A DNA stretch of 64,000 bases from an uncultured Oscillospiraceae bacterium (GCA_947626315.1 CANQRQ010000007.1:44271-108270); one strand, 5' to 3'. Shown: positions 18,830 through 31,520, counted from the first letter of the stretch. The notes: a model not told the origin generated them from the sequence alone. A program made the numbers and translations.

Positions 18830-19516
18830 ATGGCGTTTAAAACAGCGTTTCAAAAATCACTGCCTATTTTTTTCAGCTATCTGTTTGTCGGCATGGCCTA
18901 CGGGCTGATGATGAACGAGGCGGGCTATGCCTGGTATACCGCCCTCTTTACCAGCTTCACCGTCTATTCCGGCGCGTTTCAGTTTGTCCTGATCACCTTC
19001 CTGAGCGGCGGGGCCTCCTATCTCACGGTGGCCCTGACGGCGCTTTTGATGAACAGCCGGCAGACCTTCTACAGTCTGACCTTCCTGGAGGAGTTCAAGG
19101 CCATGGGCAGGCGGAAGCTGTACATGATCCACACCATGTCGGACGAGACCTACGCCGTCAACTGTACGCTGGACCGGGAGGACCCCGCCAGGAAGGACAT
19201 CATGTTCCTGGTGGCGCTGCTGAGCCGGCTCTACTGGATGGGGGCCTCGGTGATCGGGGCGGTCCTGGGCCAAGTGCTCCCCTTTGACCTGACGGGGATC
19301 GACTTCTGCATGACGGCGCTGTTCATCACGATCCTAGTGGACCAGTGGGACAAGCGGAAGAGCCATTTTGAGCCTATAGCCGGGGGGCTGGTGGGTGTGC
19401 TCTGCCTGCTGGTCTTCGGCAAGCAGAGCTTCATCCTCCCGGCGCTGCTGCTGGTGTCCGGGCTGATCCTGCTCCGCGGGCAGCCGCGTAAAACAGGGAA
19501 GGAGGGGAGCGCGTGA
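18830..19516 (+). CDS. azlC: Branched-chain amino acid exporter large subunit, AzlC family
   Basis: AzlC pattern FSYLFVGMAYGLMM...AALLMNSRQTFYSLTF. Confidence 0.9.
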   Translation: MAFKTAFQKSLPIFFSYLFVGMAYGLMMNEAGYAWYTALFTSFTVYSGAFQFVLITFLSGGASYLTVALTALLMNSRQTFYSLTFLEEFKAMGRRKLYMIHTMSDETYAVNCTLDREDPARKDIMFLVALLSRLYWMGASVIGAVLGQVLPFDLTGIDFCMTALFITILVDQWDKRKSHFEPIAGGLVGVLCLLVFGKQSFILPALLLVSGLILLRGQPRKTGKEGSA

Positions 19517-19824
19517 GGACCTACACCCTGATCCTTGTGGCCGCCCTGGTCACCTTCTCCCTCCGGGCACTGCCCTTCGTGATCTTCAGCGGGCAGCGGA
19601 CCATGCCGGCCTGGCTTGAGCGTCTGGGCCAGACCCTGCCCCCGGCCATTATGGCGGTGCTGGTGGTCTACAGCCTGCGGGACACGGTAGACGGGGGGAG
19701 CGCCGCCGCGGCCGGGCTCATCGCCGCGCTGGTCACGGCCCTGCTGCACAAATGGCGGCACAGCACCTTCCTCAGCATCATCGCCGGCACGGGCCTGTAT
19801 ATGCTGCTGCTGCGCCTATTATAA
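19513..19824 (+). CDS. azlD: AzlD family small subunit
   Basis: Overlaps azlC by 4 nt; SLRALPFVIF...LPPAIMAVLVVYSL. Confidence 0.9.
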   Translation: MRTYTLILVAALVTFSLRALPFVIFSGQRTMPAWLERLGQTLPPAIMAVLVVYSLRDTVDGGSAAAAGLIAALVTALLHKWRHSTFLSIIAGTGLYMLLLRLL

Positions 19825-19873
19825 CGTATATTAAAAAAAACAATTAACAATATAACGGAAAGGAAAGGGAACT

Positions 19874-20995
19874 ATGAAAAAATTAGGCTTTGGGCTGATG
19901 CGTCTGCCCCAGACAGACCCCAACAATCCGGCGGCGGTGGATGTGGAGCAGGTCAAGCAGATGGTAGACCTGTTTATGGCGAAGGGCTTTACCTACTTTG
20001 ACACCGCCTGGATGTACAACGGCTTTGCCAGCGAGAGCGTGGCGAAGGAGGCCCTGGTGGACCGCTATCCCCGGGACAGCTTCACCCTGACCACCAAGCT
20101 CCACGCCGGCTTCTTCGACTCGCTGGAGGACCGGGACAAGGTCTTCAACGAGCAGCTGCGGAAGACCGGGGCAGGCTACTTTGACTACTACCTGCTCCAC
20201 GGCATCGAGGCGTCCATGCTTCCCAAATACGAGGAATTTGACTGCTTCAACTGGCTGCTGGAGAAGAAGGCCCGGGGCCTGGTCCGGCACGCGGGCTTCT
20301 CCTTCCACGACACGCCGGAGCTGCTGGACCGGATCCTGACCGACCACCCGGAGATGGAGTTCGTGCAGATCCAGCTGAACTACCTGGACTGGGAGAGCGA
20401 GTGGGTCCGTTCCCGGGCCTGCTACGAGATGGCCCAGAAGCACGGAAAGCCCGTCATCGTCATGGAGCCCGTCAAGGGCGGGACCCTGGCCAGGCTCCCC
20501 GAGGCAGCGGAACGGCTCTTCAAGGCCCACGAGCCGGACATGAGCGTGCCCAGCTGGGCCATCCGCTTCGCGGCCAGCCTGCCGGGGGTCATGATGGTGC
20601 TCTCCGGCATGTCCAACGTGGCGCAGATGGAGGACAACCTGCGCACCATGGAGAACTTCCGGCCCCTCACCGAGGAGGAGCGGGCCCTCTGCTTCCAGGC
20701 GGCGGACATCATCAACGGCAAGACCGCTATCCCCTGCACCGGCTGCTCCTACTGCACGGAGGGCTGCCCCATGCACATCGCCATCCCCCAGTATTTCTCC
20801 CTCTACAACGAGGACATGCGGGAGGATCTGGAGGAGAAGGGCTGGACGGTGAATTTCTCCAATTATGAGACTTTGAACGGCAAGTTCGGCAAGGCCTCCG
20901 ACTGCCTGGCCTGCGGCCAGTGCGAGAGCGTCTGCCCCCAGCATCTGCCCATCATCGAGAACCTGAAAAAGGTGGCGGCCCACTACGGAAAGTGA
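19874..20995 (+). CDS. Aldo/keto reductase with C-terminal 4Fe-4S ferredoxin region
   Basis: AKR barrel motifs; CTGCSYCTEGCPMHI and CLACGQCESVCPQHL. Confidence 0.9.
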   Translation: MKKLGFGLMRLPQTDPNNPAAVDVEQVKQMVDLFMAKGFTYFDTAWMYNGFASESVAKEALVDRYPRDSFTLTTKLHAGFFDSLEDRDKVFNEQLRKTGAGYFDYYLLHGIEASMLPKYEEFDCFNWLLEKKARGLVRHAGFSFHDTPELLDRILTDHPEMEFVQIQLNYLDWESEWVRSRACYEMAQKHGKPVIVMEPVKGGTLARLPEAAERLFKAHEPDMSVPSWAIRFAASLPGVMMVLSGMSNVAQMEDNLRTMENFRPLTEEERALCFQAADIINGKTAIPCTGCSYCTEGCPMHIAIPQYFSLYNEDMREDLEEKGWTVNFSNYETLNGKFGKASDCLACGQCESVCPQHLPIIENLKKVAAHYGK

Positions 20996-21017
20996 GCCGG
21001 GAAAAACACATTAAAAT

Positions 21018-21053
21018 GCGGAAGTATGAGCCGATTTCGGCTCATACTTCCGC
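21018..21053. terminator. Bidirectional terminator
   Basis: gcggaagtatgagccga / tcggctcatacttccgc. Confidence 0.85.
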
Positions 21054-21080
21054 AAACTTGACTTGTTTAAACGCGGTCAG

Positions 21081-22502
<1,422 letters not shown>

Positions 22503-22608
22503 TCAAGAATTTCACAAGAATAATCGGAAAAATAACGAAAAAATTGTGCAAATTATTTAAGTTTGACCGTCATAACTGACAATATATAACAGAGGAGGCA
22601 TGGGGACC

Positions 22609-23526
22609 ATGCTTTATCAGAGAGATTTCGGCAGCTGGCGGCAGTTCGTCCTGGAAAACGGCAGCCTGACGCTGTCCGCGATGGAGCTGGGGGCCACGGT
22701 GACGGGCCTGCGCTTCAAGGGGCGGGAGATTCTGCTCCGCTTTGACCGGGCAGAGGATTACCTTAAGCAGACTTCTTATCTCTGCGCCGCCGTGGGCCGC
22801 TGTGCCAACCGGATCGGCGGCGCCCGCTTCCGCCTCAACGGCCGGGAGTACCGGCTGCCGGCCAACGAGGGGCGCAGCCAGCTCCACGGCGGGCCGGAGG
22901 CCTTCGACTGGCGGCGCTGGGACGCCCAGCCGCTGGGGGACAGCGCCGTGCGCTTCACGCTTCAGTCCCCGGATGGGGACAACGGCTTCCCCGGCGCGCT
23001 GGAGGCCAGCGTCACCTACAGCCTGAGCGGCAGCGCGTTTCGGATCGAGTTTGAGGGTCTGAGCGACGCGGACACGGTCTTTGCCCCCACCAGCCACCTG
23101 TATTTCAACCTGGCCGGGGCAGGCTCCGTGCTGGACGCGGAGCTGCAGATCAACGGGGACCGCTACGTGGAGGTGGACCGGGAGCTGATCCCAACGGGGC
23201 GGCTGCTGCCCGCAGAGGGGGACTTTGACTTTCGCCGGCTCCGCCGGATCGGCCGGGACTATGACCACTGCTTCGCCCTCAACGGGGGGGAGAGGGCCCT
23301 TCTGCTGCGCGCCGGGGGCATTGCCATGGAGCTGTACACGGATTTTCCCGGCGTGCAGATCTACACCGGCTCCGCCCTGGAGGCGCCCTTCGGGAGAAAC
23401 GGGGGGCTGGCCATCGAGCCGGAGTTTTATCCCGACAGTCCCAACCGGCCGGAGTTTCCGTCCGTGCTCCTGCGAAAGGGCGAAAGCTTCCGCCGCACCG
23501 CGGAGTTCCGCTTTTCGGAGGCGTAG
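22609..23526 (+). CDS. Aldose 1-epimerase (galactose mutarotase) family
   Basis: GRCANRIGGARF, NEGRSQLHGG, SHLYFNLAG motifs. Confidence 0.9.
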   Translation: MLYQRDFGSWRQFVLENGSLTLSAMELGATVTGLRFKGREILLRFDRAEDYLKQTSYLCAAVGRCANRIGGARFRLNGREYRLPANEGRSQLHGGPEAFDWRRWDAQPLGDSAVRFTLQSPDGDNGFPGALEASVTYSLSGSAFRIEFEGLSDADTVFAPTSHLYFNLAGAGSVLDAELQINGDRYVEVDRELIPTGRLLPAEGDFDFRRLRRIGRDYDHCFALNGGERALLLRAGGIAMELYTDFPGVQIYTGSALEAPFGRNGGLAIEPEFYPDSPNRPEFPSVLLRKGESFRRTAEFRFSEA

Positions 23527-23538
23527 AAAGCACAAAAA

Positions 23539-23580
23539 GAAAGCGCTGTGAAAACCGTTGCGGTCTTCACAGCGCTTTCT
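23539..23580. terminator. Bidirectional terminator
   Basis: agaaagcgctgtgaa / ttcacagcgctttct. Confidence 0.8.
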
Positions 23581-24333
23581 TTATCGGAAAAACAGCCAGG
23601 CGATCAGCAGGCACAGGGGCTGATGCAGCAGATAGATCAGCAGGCTTTTCTGCCCGACCGGCGTCAGCAGAGGGAGGGGCCGGAGGGCGGCCCGGCGCCA
23701 GCGTTTCCTCCGGAGAAAGAGCCCGTAGAAGAAATAACCGGTCAAAAACAGGAAGAACCAGGGCAGAAGGGGGAAGAAATCGCTGGAGCGGAAGCCGGGA
23801 TAGGGAAAGCCCAGGGGCGTCAGCAGCTTCAGGCTGTACAGGCCCTCCGGCAAGCGGAGCAGCTCCCAGCTGCCCAGGCCCAAATACCCCCTCTGGACCG
23901 GCTTGAAGAGCAGAAACAGCAGGAAGCTGACGGCGGCGCCCGGCCCGGCGGGCAGCCGGCTGAGGGCCCGGTCCAGCGGAACGGTCAGCAGCACGGCGCA
24001 GCCGATGAAATTCAGGATGCCGAACCAGATGGCCTCCGAGGGCAGGGCGATGAGCGTCACGCCGGTGATCACCAGCCCCCAGAAGTTCAGCAGCAGGCCC
24101 CGGCGCAGGTTGTGCGCCCTCCCCAGCTGCCAGGAAAAGCCGGCGATCAGGATGAAGCTCCAGCAGATGCCCTGCTGCCACAGGTGGACCGGCGGCAACG
24201 CGTACCAGCGGGGATTGCGGCCCAGGACCACCATCACATCGTACAAAAAGTGATAGGCGACCATGTTGACCACGGCCAGGCCCCGCAGCCCGTCCGCCAG
24301 GAGATAGCGCTCCCGCGCCGCGTCAGAGGCCAA
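23581..24333 (-). CDS. Heparan-alpha-glucosaminide N-acetyltransferase-like (DUF1624) membrane protein
   Basis: LLADGLRGLAVVNMVAYHFLYD..., multi-TM. Confidence 0.75.
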   Translation of the reverse strand: MASDAARERYLLADGLRGLAVVNMVAYHFLYDVMVVLGRNPRWYALPPVHLWQQGICWSFILIAGFSWQLGRAHNLRRGLLLNFWGLVITGVTLIALPSEAIWFGILNFIGCAVLLTVPLDRALSRLPAGPGAAVSFLLFLLFKPVQRGYLGLGSWELLRLPEGLYSLKLLTPLGFPYPGFRSSDFFPLLPWFFLFLTGYFFYGLFLRRKRWRRAALRPLPLLTPVGQKSLLIYLLHQPLCLLIAWLFFR

Positions 24334-26218
24334 GGCTCTTCTCCAGCGCCGCCAGGTCCGCCATGAAGAGGCTGTTCTCCCCGTCGGAGGGGATCAGGAA
24401 GCCGCTGCGGGGGGACACGGAGAAGGCCTCCACCGCCGGGCCGTCCATCAGGCAGGAGCGCTTGAACTGCTGGGAGAAGAGCCGCTTGCAGTAGCTCTTC
24501 AGCCAGCGGAGCAGCTCCTCGTCGGTAAAGGCGTCCCCGTAGGCCAGCCGTGCCAGCCGGAAGGTCTTGGAGGGGGTAAAGCCGCAGATGAGCATCTTGT
24601 GGGTAAAGAAGTCCTGCAGGCTGTAGGAGCCCACCGCATCCTCGCTCTTCTGCTCGATCTGATCGTCGTGGATGGGCAGCAGCTCCGGGGTCACCGGGCA
24701 GTCCAGCACGTCGTACAGGGCGGCGGCCAGGACCTTGTCCTCCGTGCGCTCGGCGATGTAGCGCACGTTGGCCCGGACCTGGGTCTTGGTCAGGCCCATG
24801 TTCACGTCGTACATGCTGGTGTGGTCCCCGTTGTAGGTGCACCAGCCGTCGATAAACTCGCTCAGGTCCTCGGTGCCCACGTCCAGGCCGTTGACCTTGT
24901 TGGCGATATCCATCAGTACCTGGGTCCGCTCCCGGGCCTGGGCGTTTTCATAGGCGATGCTATAGTCGTCGTGGGCGTGGCCGATGTCGTCAAAATGCTG
25001 GTAGACGGCCTTGCCGATGTCGATCACCCGCACGTCCGCCCCCAGCTGCTCGGCCACGATGATGGCGTTGGACTTGGTACGGGAGGAGGTGCCGAAGCAG
25101 GGCAGGGTGCAGGCCACCACGTTGGTCTTGGGCAGGCCCAGCTTAGCCACCGCCGCTGCGCTGACCATCACGGCCAGGGTGGAGTCCACCCCGCCGGAGA
25201 TGCCCACCACGCAGTGGTCCAGCCCCGCGTACCGCATCCGCTTGACCAGGCCCGAGACCTGGATATCCAGCATCCGGCGGCAGTATTCCGGCAGCTCCGC
25301 CGGATCGGCGGGCAGATGGGGGTGCTTGCCGTAGGGCCGGGTCAGCGCCGTCTCCTCCAGCCCGGTGCCCCAGAAGAGGGCGCCCATGGAGGGCCCGCCG
25401 AAGCCGGGCGCGGCGGTGCGCAGATGAGTGAGCAGCTCTGTGTCGATCTCCGTCAGGGCCAGGCTGTCCTCCCCCTCGCTCTCGGCCAGGAGCACGCCGT
25501 TTTCCACGGCGGCGCAGTACCCGGACCAGGCCTGGTCCGTGGTGCTCTCTCCCTTGCCGGGGGCGGCCAGGACCATGCCGCATTTCAGCCGGCGGGAATC
25601 CGCCCGGAGGCTGAGCCGGGCCTCGTCCACCGCGGTGACGGTCTGGGGGAAGGAGGCCATGCGGACGATCAGCGTGGCCCCGGCCTGGGCGTAGGCCGCC
25701 GAGGGGGGCAGCGGCGCGTCCGCATCCGCCCCCAGCTCCACGCCCACCGAGAGGCCGGGGAGAACGGAGCTGGCAAAGAGCAGCTCTGTGGTCACCGGCA
25801 CGGCGGTCCCGTAGAAATCCCACTCCCCGTAGGGCTCGGCGGGGGGGACGAAGCGGGTCCCTTCGGTGTGCTGCCGGGGCACCAGGGCCAGCAGCTCCCC
25901 CTGATACAGCACGGCGGCGCAGCTGAGCAGCCGGCTGCCCAGGGAGACGGGCAGGCCCGCGAATATCAGCATGTCCGTGCCGGCGGTTGCCCCGGCCAGC
26001 TTTTTCAAAGCGGTCTTGGCCCCCTCCAGCAGTACCCGGTGGCCAAACAGGTCATAGCAGGAGCAGCCGGTGAGGCTGAGCTCCGGGAAGGCCAGGAGCT
26101 TGACGCCCTGTTTCTCCGCAGCTTTGACGCAGGCGATGAGCCGGTCCGCGTTATAGTCCGTGTCCGCCACCTTCAGCACCGGGGAGGCGGCGGCGACTTT
26201 GATAAATCCGTCTTTCAT
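24323..26218 (-). CDS. nadE: Glutamine-dependent NAD(+) synthase
   Basis: N-terminal nitrilase domain (FPELSLTGCSCYD) plus SGGVDSTLA synthetase domain. Confidence 0.93.
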   Translation of the reverse strand: MKDGFIKVAAASPVLKVADTDYNADRLIACVKAAEKQGVKLLAFPELSLTGCSCYDLFGHRVLLEGAKTALKKLAGATAGTDMLIFAGLPVSLGSRLLSCAAVLYQGELLALVPRQHTEGTRFVPPAEPYGEWDFYGTAVPVTTELLFASSVLPGLSVGVELGADADAPLPPSAAYAQAGATLIVRMASFPQTVTAVDEARLSLRADSRRLKCGMVLAAPGKGESTTDQAWSGYCAAVENGVLLAESEGEDSLALTEIDTELLTHLRTAAPGFGGPSMGALFWGTGLEETALTRPYGKHPHLPADPAELPEYCRRMLDIQVSGLVKRMRYAGLDHCVVGISGGVDSTLAVMVSAAAVAKLGLPKTNVVACTLPCFGTSSRTKSNAIIVAEQLGADVRVIDIGKAVYQHFDDIGHAHDDYSIAYENAQARERTQVLMDIANKVNGLDVGTEDLSEFIDGWCTYNGDHTSMYDVNMGLTKTQVRANVRYIAERTEDKVLAAALYDVLDCPVTPELLPIHDDQIEQKSEDAVGSYSLQDFFTHKMLICGFTPSKTFRLARLAYGDAFTDEELLRWLKSYCKRLFSQQFKRSCLMDGPAVEAFSVSPRSGFLIPSDGENSLFMADLAALEKSLGL

Positions 26219-26380
26219 GCAAATCTCCATTCTGCCGCAGGTCCGGCAGCACAAAGCAAAAGGGAAAACCCCCTCTGCGGCTGAGTGGGGATTTTCGGCC
26301 TGTGCCCCGGTCGCCGCTTTTGCGGCGAGCGGCACGCCGTTTTTATTATTCCGTGTGATTTATCACGCTGAAGAAGCCTT

Positions 26381-28231
26381 TTAGTCCTTCTGAGAAGAAG
26401 AACTATAATTTTGGTCAATATAATACAGGACCTCCTTCAGCTGCCGGAAGGCCTCCTGACCCTGGGGGCTGAGGGATGTGGTCAGCTTCCCGTTCTCGCA
26501 GTAGGTGTCAAGGGAGGTGATCACAGGGAGCGTCTGCCGGATGGTGTCACCGAACTGGATAAAGGCGTTGCCTGGCCAGCCCAGCTTGTCAAACACCAGA
26601 TTCATGAGAAAACCGGCGCTCACGTCCGGTCCCTGGCCGGTAAAGTCCTCGCCCAGCTGCTCCCTGGCCGCGTCGTTGGCCCAGAAGAGATAGCGGGTGG
26701 AGTAGTAATTATAGAAGCCTGTGGGGCTGGAGCGGTCGCCGTCACAGATCTCATGGATAAGAGCCGGCTTATGGTCCCCGTAAATGAGAAGGACAACGGG
26801 CGTCCGGTCCTCCCGGAGGCTGTCCACCAGCTTCCGCAGGTTTTCCTGGGTGTCCATAACAGACTCCAGATAGCTGTTGACCCGGTTCCGTACCGGCTCG
26901 GAAAAGCCCTCCCCCGTCCAGTACACAGGCTCGCCGGGGTCCCGCTCGGATCGGTACGGACCGTGCCCCTGCAGCGTTACATTGAAGGAAAAAACAGGCT
27001 GCCCCTCTTCTTCATAACGTCTGTACTGGTCCAGAACATCCGCCATAAAGGTTTCATCATTGGACTTGGCGCCCCACTGATCCTGGGGATAAACATCGTT
27101 CACGAACCAGTAATCCTCAAAGCCCAGGCTGGAATTGGTACCGGCGCGGGAATAGAAGCTGCTGACATTCGGATGCCCTCCGATGGCCCTGTAGCCCTGA
27201 CTGCGCAGATAGCGGACGTGGGAATAGGAGCGGCTGGAGATGTAGGTGCTCAGGAAATAACTGCCGGTGAGGAAGCAGCGCTCCGTGTCGATGGTGGAGC
27301 CGCCGTAGACATTGGCGATCAGATTGCCGGAATATCCCTCCTGCTCCAGCGCGTGGTAATACGCATAGGCTTCGGGGGAGATACCGCTCAGGCCGAATCT
27401 CTCCAGATCGCAAAAGGACTCCAGCTGCATAACCAGGAGGTTGACCTTCCGGCTGTCCGGAATGGCGGCGTCCTCATACTGCTCCAGCAGCGCCTCCGCC
27501 TCCTGCCGGTCGTAATTTTCCGGCACAGTGCCGTTGCGGTACGAGATGCTGTGCAGGAAGGGATAGACAAAGCCCCGCACGATGAACTTCTCATCCCGCC
27601 AGCCTACCACCGCCTCGTAGTCCGGCGCCGCGTCGAACTCATAGAGCACCTTGTCCGAATAGACAAAATGCCAGAGAGGGAAAAGAGAGACGAGAACGCA
27701 CAGGCCCGCCGATAAACGCAGCTTGTTGGCGGGGCGGCCGCGGACCAGAAAATACAGCAGCAGGGTCCCCGCCGGAATAGCGGCGAAGGCCAGAAGCACC
27801 CGCGCGCCCGGTGGAAAGAGGTCATACCGGGAGGCAATCCCCAAAGCGGCGCCAATGAGCCTGATATCGGCAAAATAGAACGGAGAATACCGGATGGAGA
27901 TCTTATAAAAATTGCCGATTGAGGCCAGCAGGACGATCAGAGAGCAGCCCAGATAGGCGGCCCACTGACGGCCGGTAAGGCACAGAAGAAGGAGCTGCAG
28001 CAAAAAGACCGGCAGAAAGTTGAGCAAAACAAGAAGCGGGTTGGAGAAATACGCCCAAAAGGTCGCGTAATCGTAGGTTCCAAGGGCCAACAGCAGGCTT
28101 AAGACGGCGATAAGCGCCGAGGAAAGCAGCAGCGCCGCCCCGTTCCAGATCCAAAACAGCCAGCGCTGCACGCCGGACAGGCCGGAAGCGTCCCGGGCCC
28201 ATATAAAACTGAAAAGACGAGTTTTGACCAT
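26381..28231 (-). CDS. LTA synthase family / sulfatase-type phosphoglycerol transferase
   Basis: N-terminal TM bundle; VMQLESF, GGSTIDTERCFLTG, IYGDHKPAL motifs. Confidence 0.9.
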   Translation of the reverse strand: MVKTRLFSFIWARDASGLSGVQRWLFWIWNGAALLLSSALIAVLSLLLALGTYDYATFWAYFSNPLLVLLNFLPVFLLQLLLLCLTGRQWAAYLGCSLIVLLASIGNFYKISIRYSPFYFADIRLIGAALGIASRYDLFPPGARVLLAFAAIPAGTLLLYFLVRGRPANKLRLSAGLCVLVSLFPLWHFVYSDKVLYEFDAAPDYEAVVGWRDEKFIVRGFVYPFLHSISYRNGTVPENYDRQEAEALLEQYEDAAIPDSRKVNLLVMQLESFCDLERFGLSGISPEAYAYYHALEQEGYSGNLIANVYGGSTIDTERCFLTGSYFLSTYISSRSYSHVRYLRSQGYRAIGGHPNVSSFYSRAGTNSSLGFEDYWFVNDVYPQDQWGAKSNDETFMADVLDQYRRYEEEGQPVFSFNVTLQGHGPYRSERDPGEPVYWTGEGFSEPVRNRVNSYLESVMDTQENLRKLVDSLREDRTPVVLLIYGDHKPALIHEICDGDRSSPTGFYNYYSTRYLFWANDAAREQLGEDFTGQGPDVSAGFLMNLVFDKLGWPGNAFIQFGDTIRQTLPVITSLDTYCENGKLTTSLSPQGQEAFRQLKEVLYYIDQNYSSSSQKD

Positions 28232-28264
28232 AGCTTCCCTTCCTTCCGGTTCCCGCACCTCTGG

Positions 28265-29701
28265 TCAGAAGGCGATTCTCTCCGCGATATAGCTCTTCAC
28301 CTGGCCGATGGGGATGCGGACCTGCTCCATGCTGTCCCGCTCCCGGACGGTGACGCAGCCGTCGGCCGCGTCCGTCTCCGTGCCCACGGTGTTGAAATCG
28401 AAGGTCACGCAGAAGGGCGTGCCGATCTCGTCCTCCCGGCGGTAGCGCTTGCCGATGGAGCCGGTCTCGTCATAGTCGCACATGAAGTCCTTGGACAGCT
28501 CGTTGTACAGCTCCATGGCGGGGCCGGTGAGCACGTCCTTCTTGCTCAGGGGCAGAATGGCGCATTTGAAGGGGGCCAGGGCCGGGTGCAGGTGCAGAAC
28601 GGTCCGCACGTCCTCCTTGCCCTTCTTGTCCTGCCCCACCACCTGCTCGTCGTAGGCGTCCACCAGGACGGAGAGCACCGTCCGCTCCACGCCCAGGGAG
28701 GGCTCGATCACGTAGGGGATATAGTGCTCGTTCTGCTCCTGGTCGTAATAGGTCAGGTCCTGGCCGGAGACGGTCTGGTGCTGGGTCAGGTCGTAATCCG
28801 TCCGGTCGGCCACGCCCCAGAGCTCGCCCCAGCCGAAGGGGAACAGGAACTCAAAGTCCGTGGTGGCCTTGGAGTAGAAGCAGAGCTCCTCCGGATCGTG
28901 GTCCCGCAGGCGCAGGTTTTCGTCCTTCAGGCCGATGGAGAGCAGGAACTTGTGGCAGAAATCCCGCCAGTAGTCAAACCACTCCAGATCGGTGCCCGGC
29001 TTGCAGAAGAACTCCAGCTCCATCTGCTCGAATTCCCGGACCCGGAAAATGAAGTTGCCCGGGGTGATCTCGTTGCGGAAGCTCTTGCCGATCTGGCCGA
29101 TGCCGAAGGGCAGCTTGCGCCGGGTGGTCCGCTGGACGTTGACAAAGTTGGTGAAAATGCCCTGGGCCGTCTCCGGGCGGAGGTAGACGGTGTTTTTCGC
29201 GTCCTCCGTGACGCCCTGGAAGGTCTTGAACATCAGGTTGAACTGGCGTATATCGGTGAAATTGTGCTTTCCGCAGCTGGGGCAGGGGATGTTGTGCTCC
29301 TCCACAAAGTCCTTCATCTCCGCCTGGGAAAAGGCGTCGATGGGCTTGGGCAGAGCGTAGCCGGTTTCGGCGCACCAGTCCTCGATCAGCTTGTCCGCCC
29401 GGAAGCGCTCATGGCACTCCCGGCAGTCCATCAGAGGGTCGGAGAAGCCGCCCAGATGGCCGGAGGCCACCCAGGTCTGGGGGTTCATGAGGATGGCCGC
29501 GTCCAGCCCCACGTTGTAGGGATTCTCCTGCACGAACTTCTTCCACCAGGCCCGCTTTACGTTGTTCTTCAGCTCCACGCCCAGAGGACCGTAGTCCCAG
29601 GTGTTGGCCAGACCGCCGTAAATCTCAGAGCCGGCGAAAATGAAGCCGCGGTTTTTGCACAGGGCAACGATCTTGTCCATGGTCTTTTCGGTGTTTTTCA
29701 T
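28265..29701 (-). CDS. glyS: Glycine--tRNA ligase (single-chain class II)
   Basis: [53 protein letters not shown]. Confidence 0.95.
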   Translation of the reverse strand: MKNTEKTMDKIVALCKNRGFIFAGSEIYGGLANTWDYGPLGVELKNNVKRAWWKKFVQENPYNVGLDAAILMNPQTWVASGHLGGFSDPLMDCRECHERFRADKLIEDWCAETGYALPKPIDAFSQAEMKDFVEEHNIPCPSCGKHNFTDIRQFNLMFKTFQGVTEDAKNTVYLRPETAQGIFTNFVNVQRTTRRKLPFGIGQIGKSFRNEITPGNFIFRVREFEQMELEFFCKPGTDLEWFDYWRDFCHKFLLSIGLKDENLRLRDHDPEELCFYSKATTDFEFLFPFGWGELWGVADRTDYDLTQHQTVSGQDLTYYDQEQNEHYIPYVIEPSLGVERTVLSVLVDAYDEQVVGQDKKGKEDVRTVLHLHPALAPFKCAILPLSKKDVLTGPAMELYNELSKDFMCDYDETGSIGKRYRREDEIGTPFCVTFDFNTVGTETDAADGCVTVRERDSMEQVRIPIGQVKSYIAERIAF

Positions 29702-29942
29702 GTTCTCTTCCTTTCCCGCGGCTGGCTGCCGCAGAGAGTATAGTAAATGTGGTTCCGTCCGGAACAATTCTTTAATATATCACAGTTTTTCCAATCCTGC
29801 AACAGGCGATCGGATTTTCGGGCAGGAAAGCGGCCCGTCAGGGAAAAACGCCAAAATTTTCTTAAATTTACGAATTCCCTCTTCCATCTTGAAAAGATTG
29901 GGGTATAATAGGGTTACATAACATTGGCATCAGAGGCGTGGG

Positions 29943-31520
29943 ATGAAAAAGAGAGAAAAGAAGCCGGCGGAACAGGAGCCGGCGCAGGAAAAAGAGGACG
30001 CGGCCAAACCGGAGGGCTCCGCCGCGGAGAGCTCCGTCACGGAGAGCGTGATCGAGCCGGAGGAGCCGGCCAAAGAGGCGCGAAAATATAAGAGACGCCG
30101 GGCCCTCCGGCTGGCGCTGCTGATTCTGGCGGCCTATGCGCTGATCGTGGCGGCGGTGGCGGTGCTGGTGGACGGGCGGCACGTCCGCTTTTATATGGCC
30201 AGCGACGGGGAGATGACCGTGGAGTGCGGCCAGCCCTACTATGAGCCGGGCTGCTACGCCGTGACCTACGGTAAGCTTTTCGGCGAGAGCCAGAGGCGGC
30301 TGCCCCTCCGGGTAGAGGGCGAAGTGGACACAGGCAAGGTGGGCAGCTATGAGCTGCGGTACATCGTCCGCTACCTGTTCCGGGAGTATGAGACCAGCCG
30401 TCTGGTGACGGTGACGGACACCACGGCCCCGGAGATCACCCTCCTGTACAAAGAGGGCTACCGGCCCAGCTGGCTGGACGGCTATGAGGAAGAGGGCTAT
30501 GTGGCCAAGGACCTCTGCGACGGGGACCTGACGGAGCAGGTGCAGCGGGAGGTCTTCCCGGACCGGATCGTGTACACCGTCACGGACGCCGCGGGCAACA
30601 CCGCCACGGCGGAGCGCCGGCCGGACTACGCCGTTACCGCGCCGGAGATCACCCTGCTGGGCGGGGACAAGCTGGAGTATAACGCCTGCCTGTATTTTAC
30701 GGACCCGGGCTTTACCGCCAAGGACTCCCTGGGAAACGATCTGTCCGGCTACGTGGAGACCGAGGGGGAGGTCATCCCCTATAAGCCGGGGCTCTATGAG
30801 CTGAGCTATTCCATCAGCAACGCCCAGGGGGAAAAGGTCAGCGCCGTGCGGACGGTCAATATCCTGCCGGTGGGCGCGCCGGAGACGGTGGACCCGGACC
30901 GAAACACCATCTACCTCACCTTTGATGACGGGCCGGGCCCCTATACGGAGCAGCTGCTGGACCTGCTGAAGGTCTACGGCGTGAAGGCCACCTTCTTTGT
31001 CACCTGCAACAACCCGGACTATGAGGACATGGTCGGCCGGGCCTACCGGGAGGGGCACAGCATCGGCGTCCACAGCGCCACCCACAACTACTACAGCATC
31101 TACGCCAGCGAGGAGGCCTTCTTTGAGGACTTCAACGCGGCGCAGAACATGATCTATGAGCAGACCGGCTCCTATACCAGCCTGCTGCGCTTCCCCGGGG
31201 GCAGCTCCAACACGGTCAGCAGCTTCAACAGCGGCATTATGACCCGGCTTACTCAGGCGGTGACGGACATGGGCTACCAGTACTTCGACTGGAACGTGAG
31301 CAGCGGGGACGCGGGGGAGACCACCAACACCCGGCAGATCGCGCAGAACATCATCGACGGCTGCACCGGCCGCCGGGCCTCCATCGTGCTGCAGCACGAC
31401 ATCAAGGACTACAGCGTGGCGGCGGTGGAGCAGGTGCTGATCTGGGGCCGCAACAACGGCTACAGCTTCCGGGCGCTGGACCTCTCCAGTCCCGCCGCCC
31501 ACCACACGATCTTCAACTGA
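29943..31520 (+). CDS. Membrane-anchored polysaccharide deacetylase with Ig-like (DUF5011-like) domains
   Basis: TM anchor; DTTAPEITL repeats; YLTFDDGPGPYT and HSIGVHSATHNY NodB motifs. Confidence 0.9.
   Translation: MKKREKKPAEQEPAQEKEDAAKPEGSAAESSVTESVIEPEEPAKEARKYKRRRALRLALLILAAYALIVAAVAVLVDGRHVRFYMASDGEMTVECGQPYYEPGCYAVTYGKLFGESQRRLPLRVEGEVDTGKVGSYELRYIVRYLFREYETSRLVTVTDTTAPEITLLYKEGYRPSWLDGYEEEGYVAKDLCDGDLTEQVQREVFPDRIVYTVTDAAGNTATAERRPDYAVTAPEITLLGGDKLEYNACLYFTDPGFTAKDSLGNDLSGYVETEGEVIPYKPGLYELSYSISNAQGEKVSAVRTVNILPVGAPETVDPDRNTIYLTFDDGPGPYTEQLLDLLKVYGVKATFFVTCNNPDYEDMVGRAYREGHSIGVHSATHNYYSIYASEEAFFEDFNAAQNMIYEQTGSYTSLLRFPGGSSNTVSSFNSGIMTRLTQAVTDMGYQYFDWNVSSGDAGETTNTRQIAQNIIDGCTGRRASIVLQHDIKDYSVAAVEQVLIWGRNNGYSFRALDLSSPAAHHTIFN

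Noticed and set aside
29702-29940. T-box leader upstream of glyS
   Set aside because: No TGGNACCGCG T-box sequence seen before the glyS start
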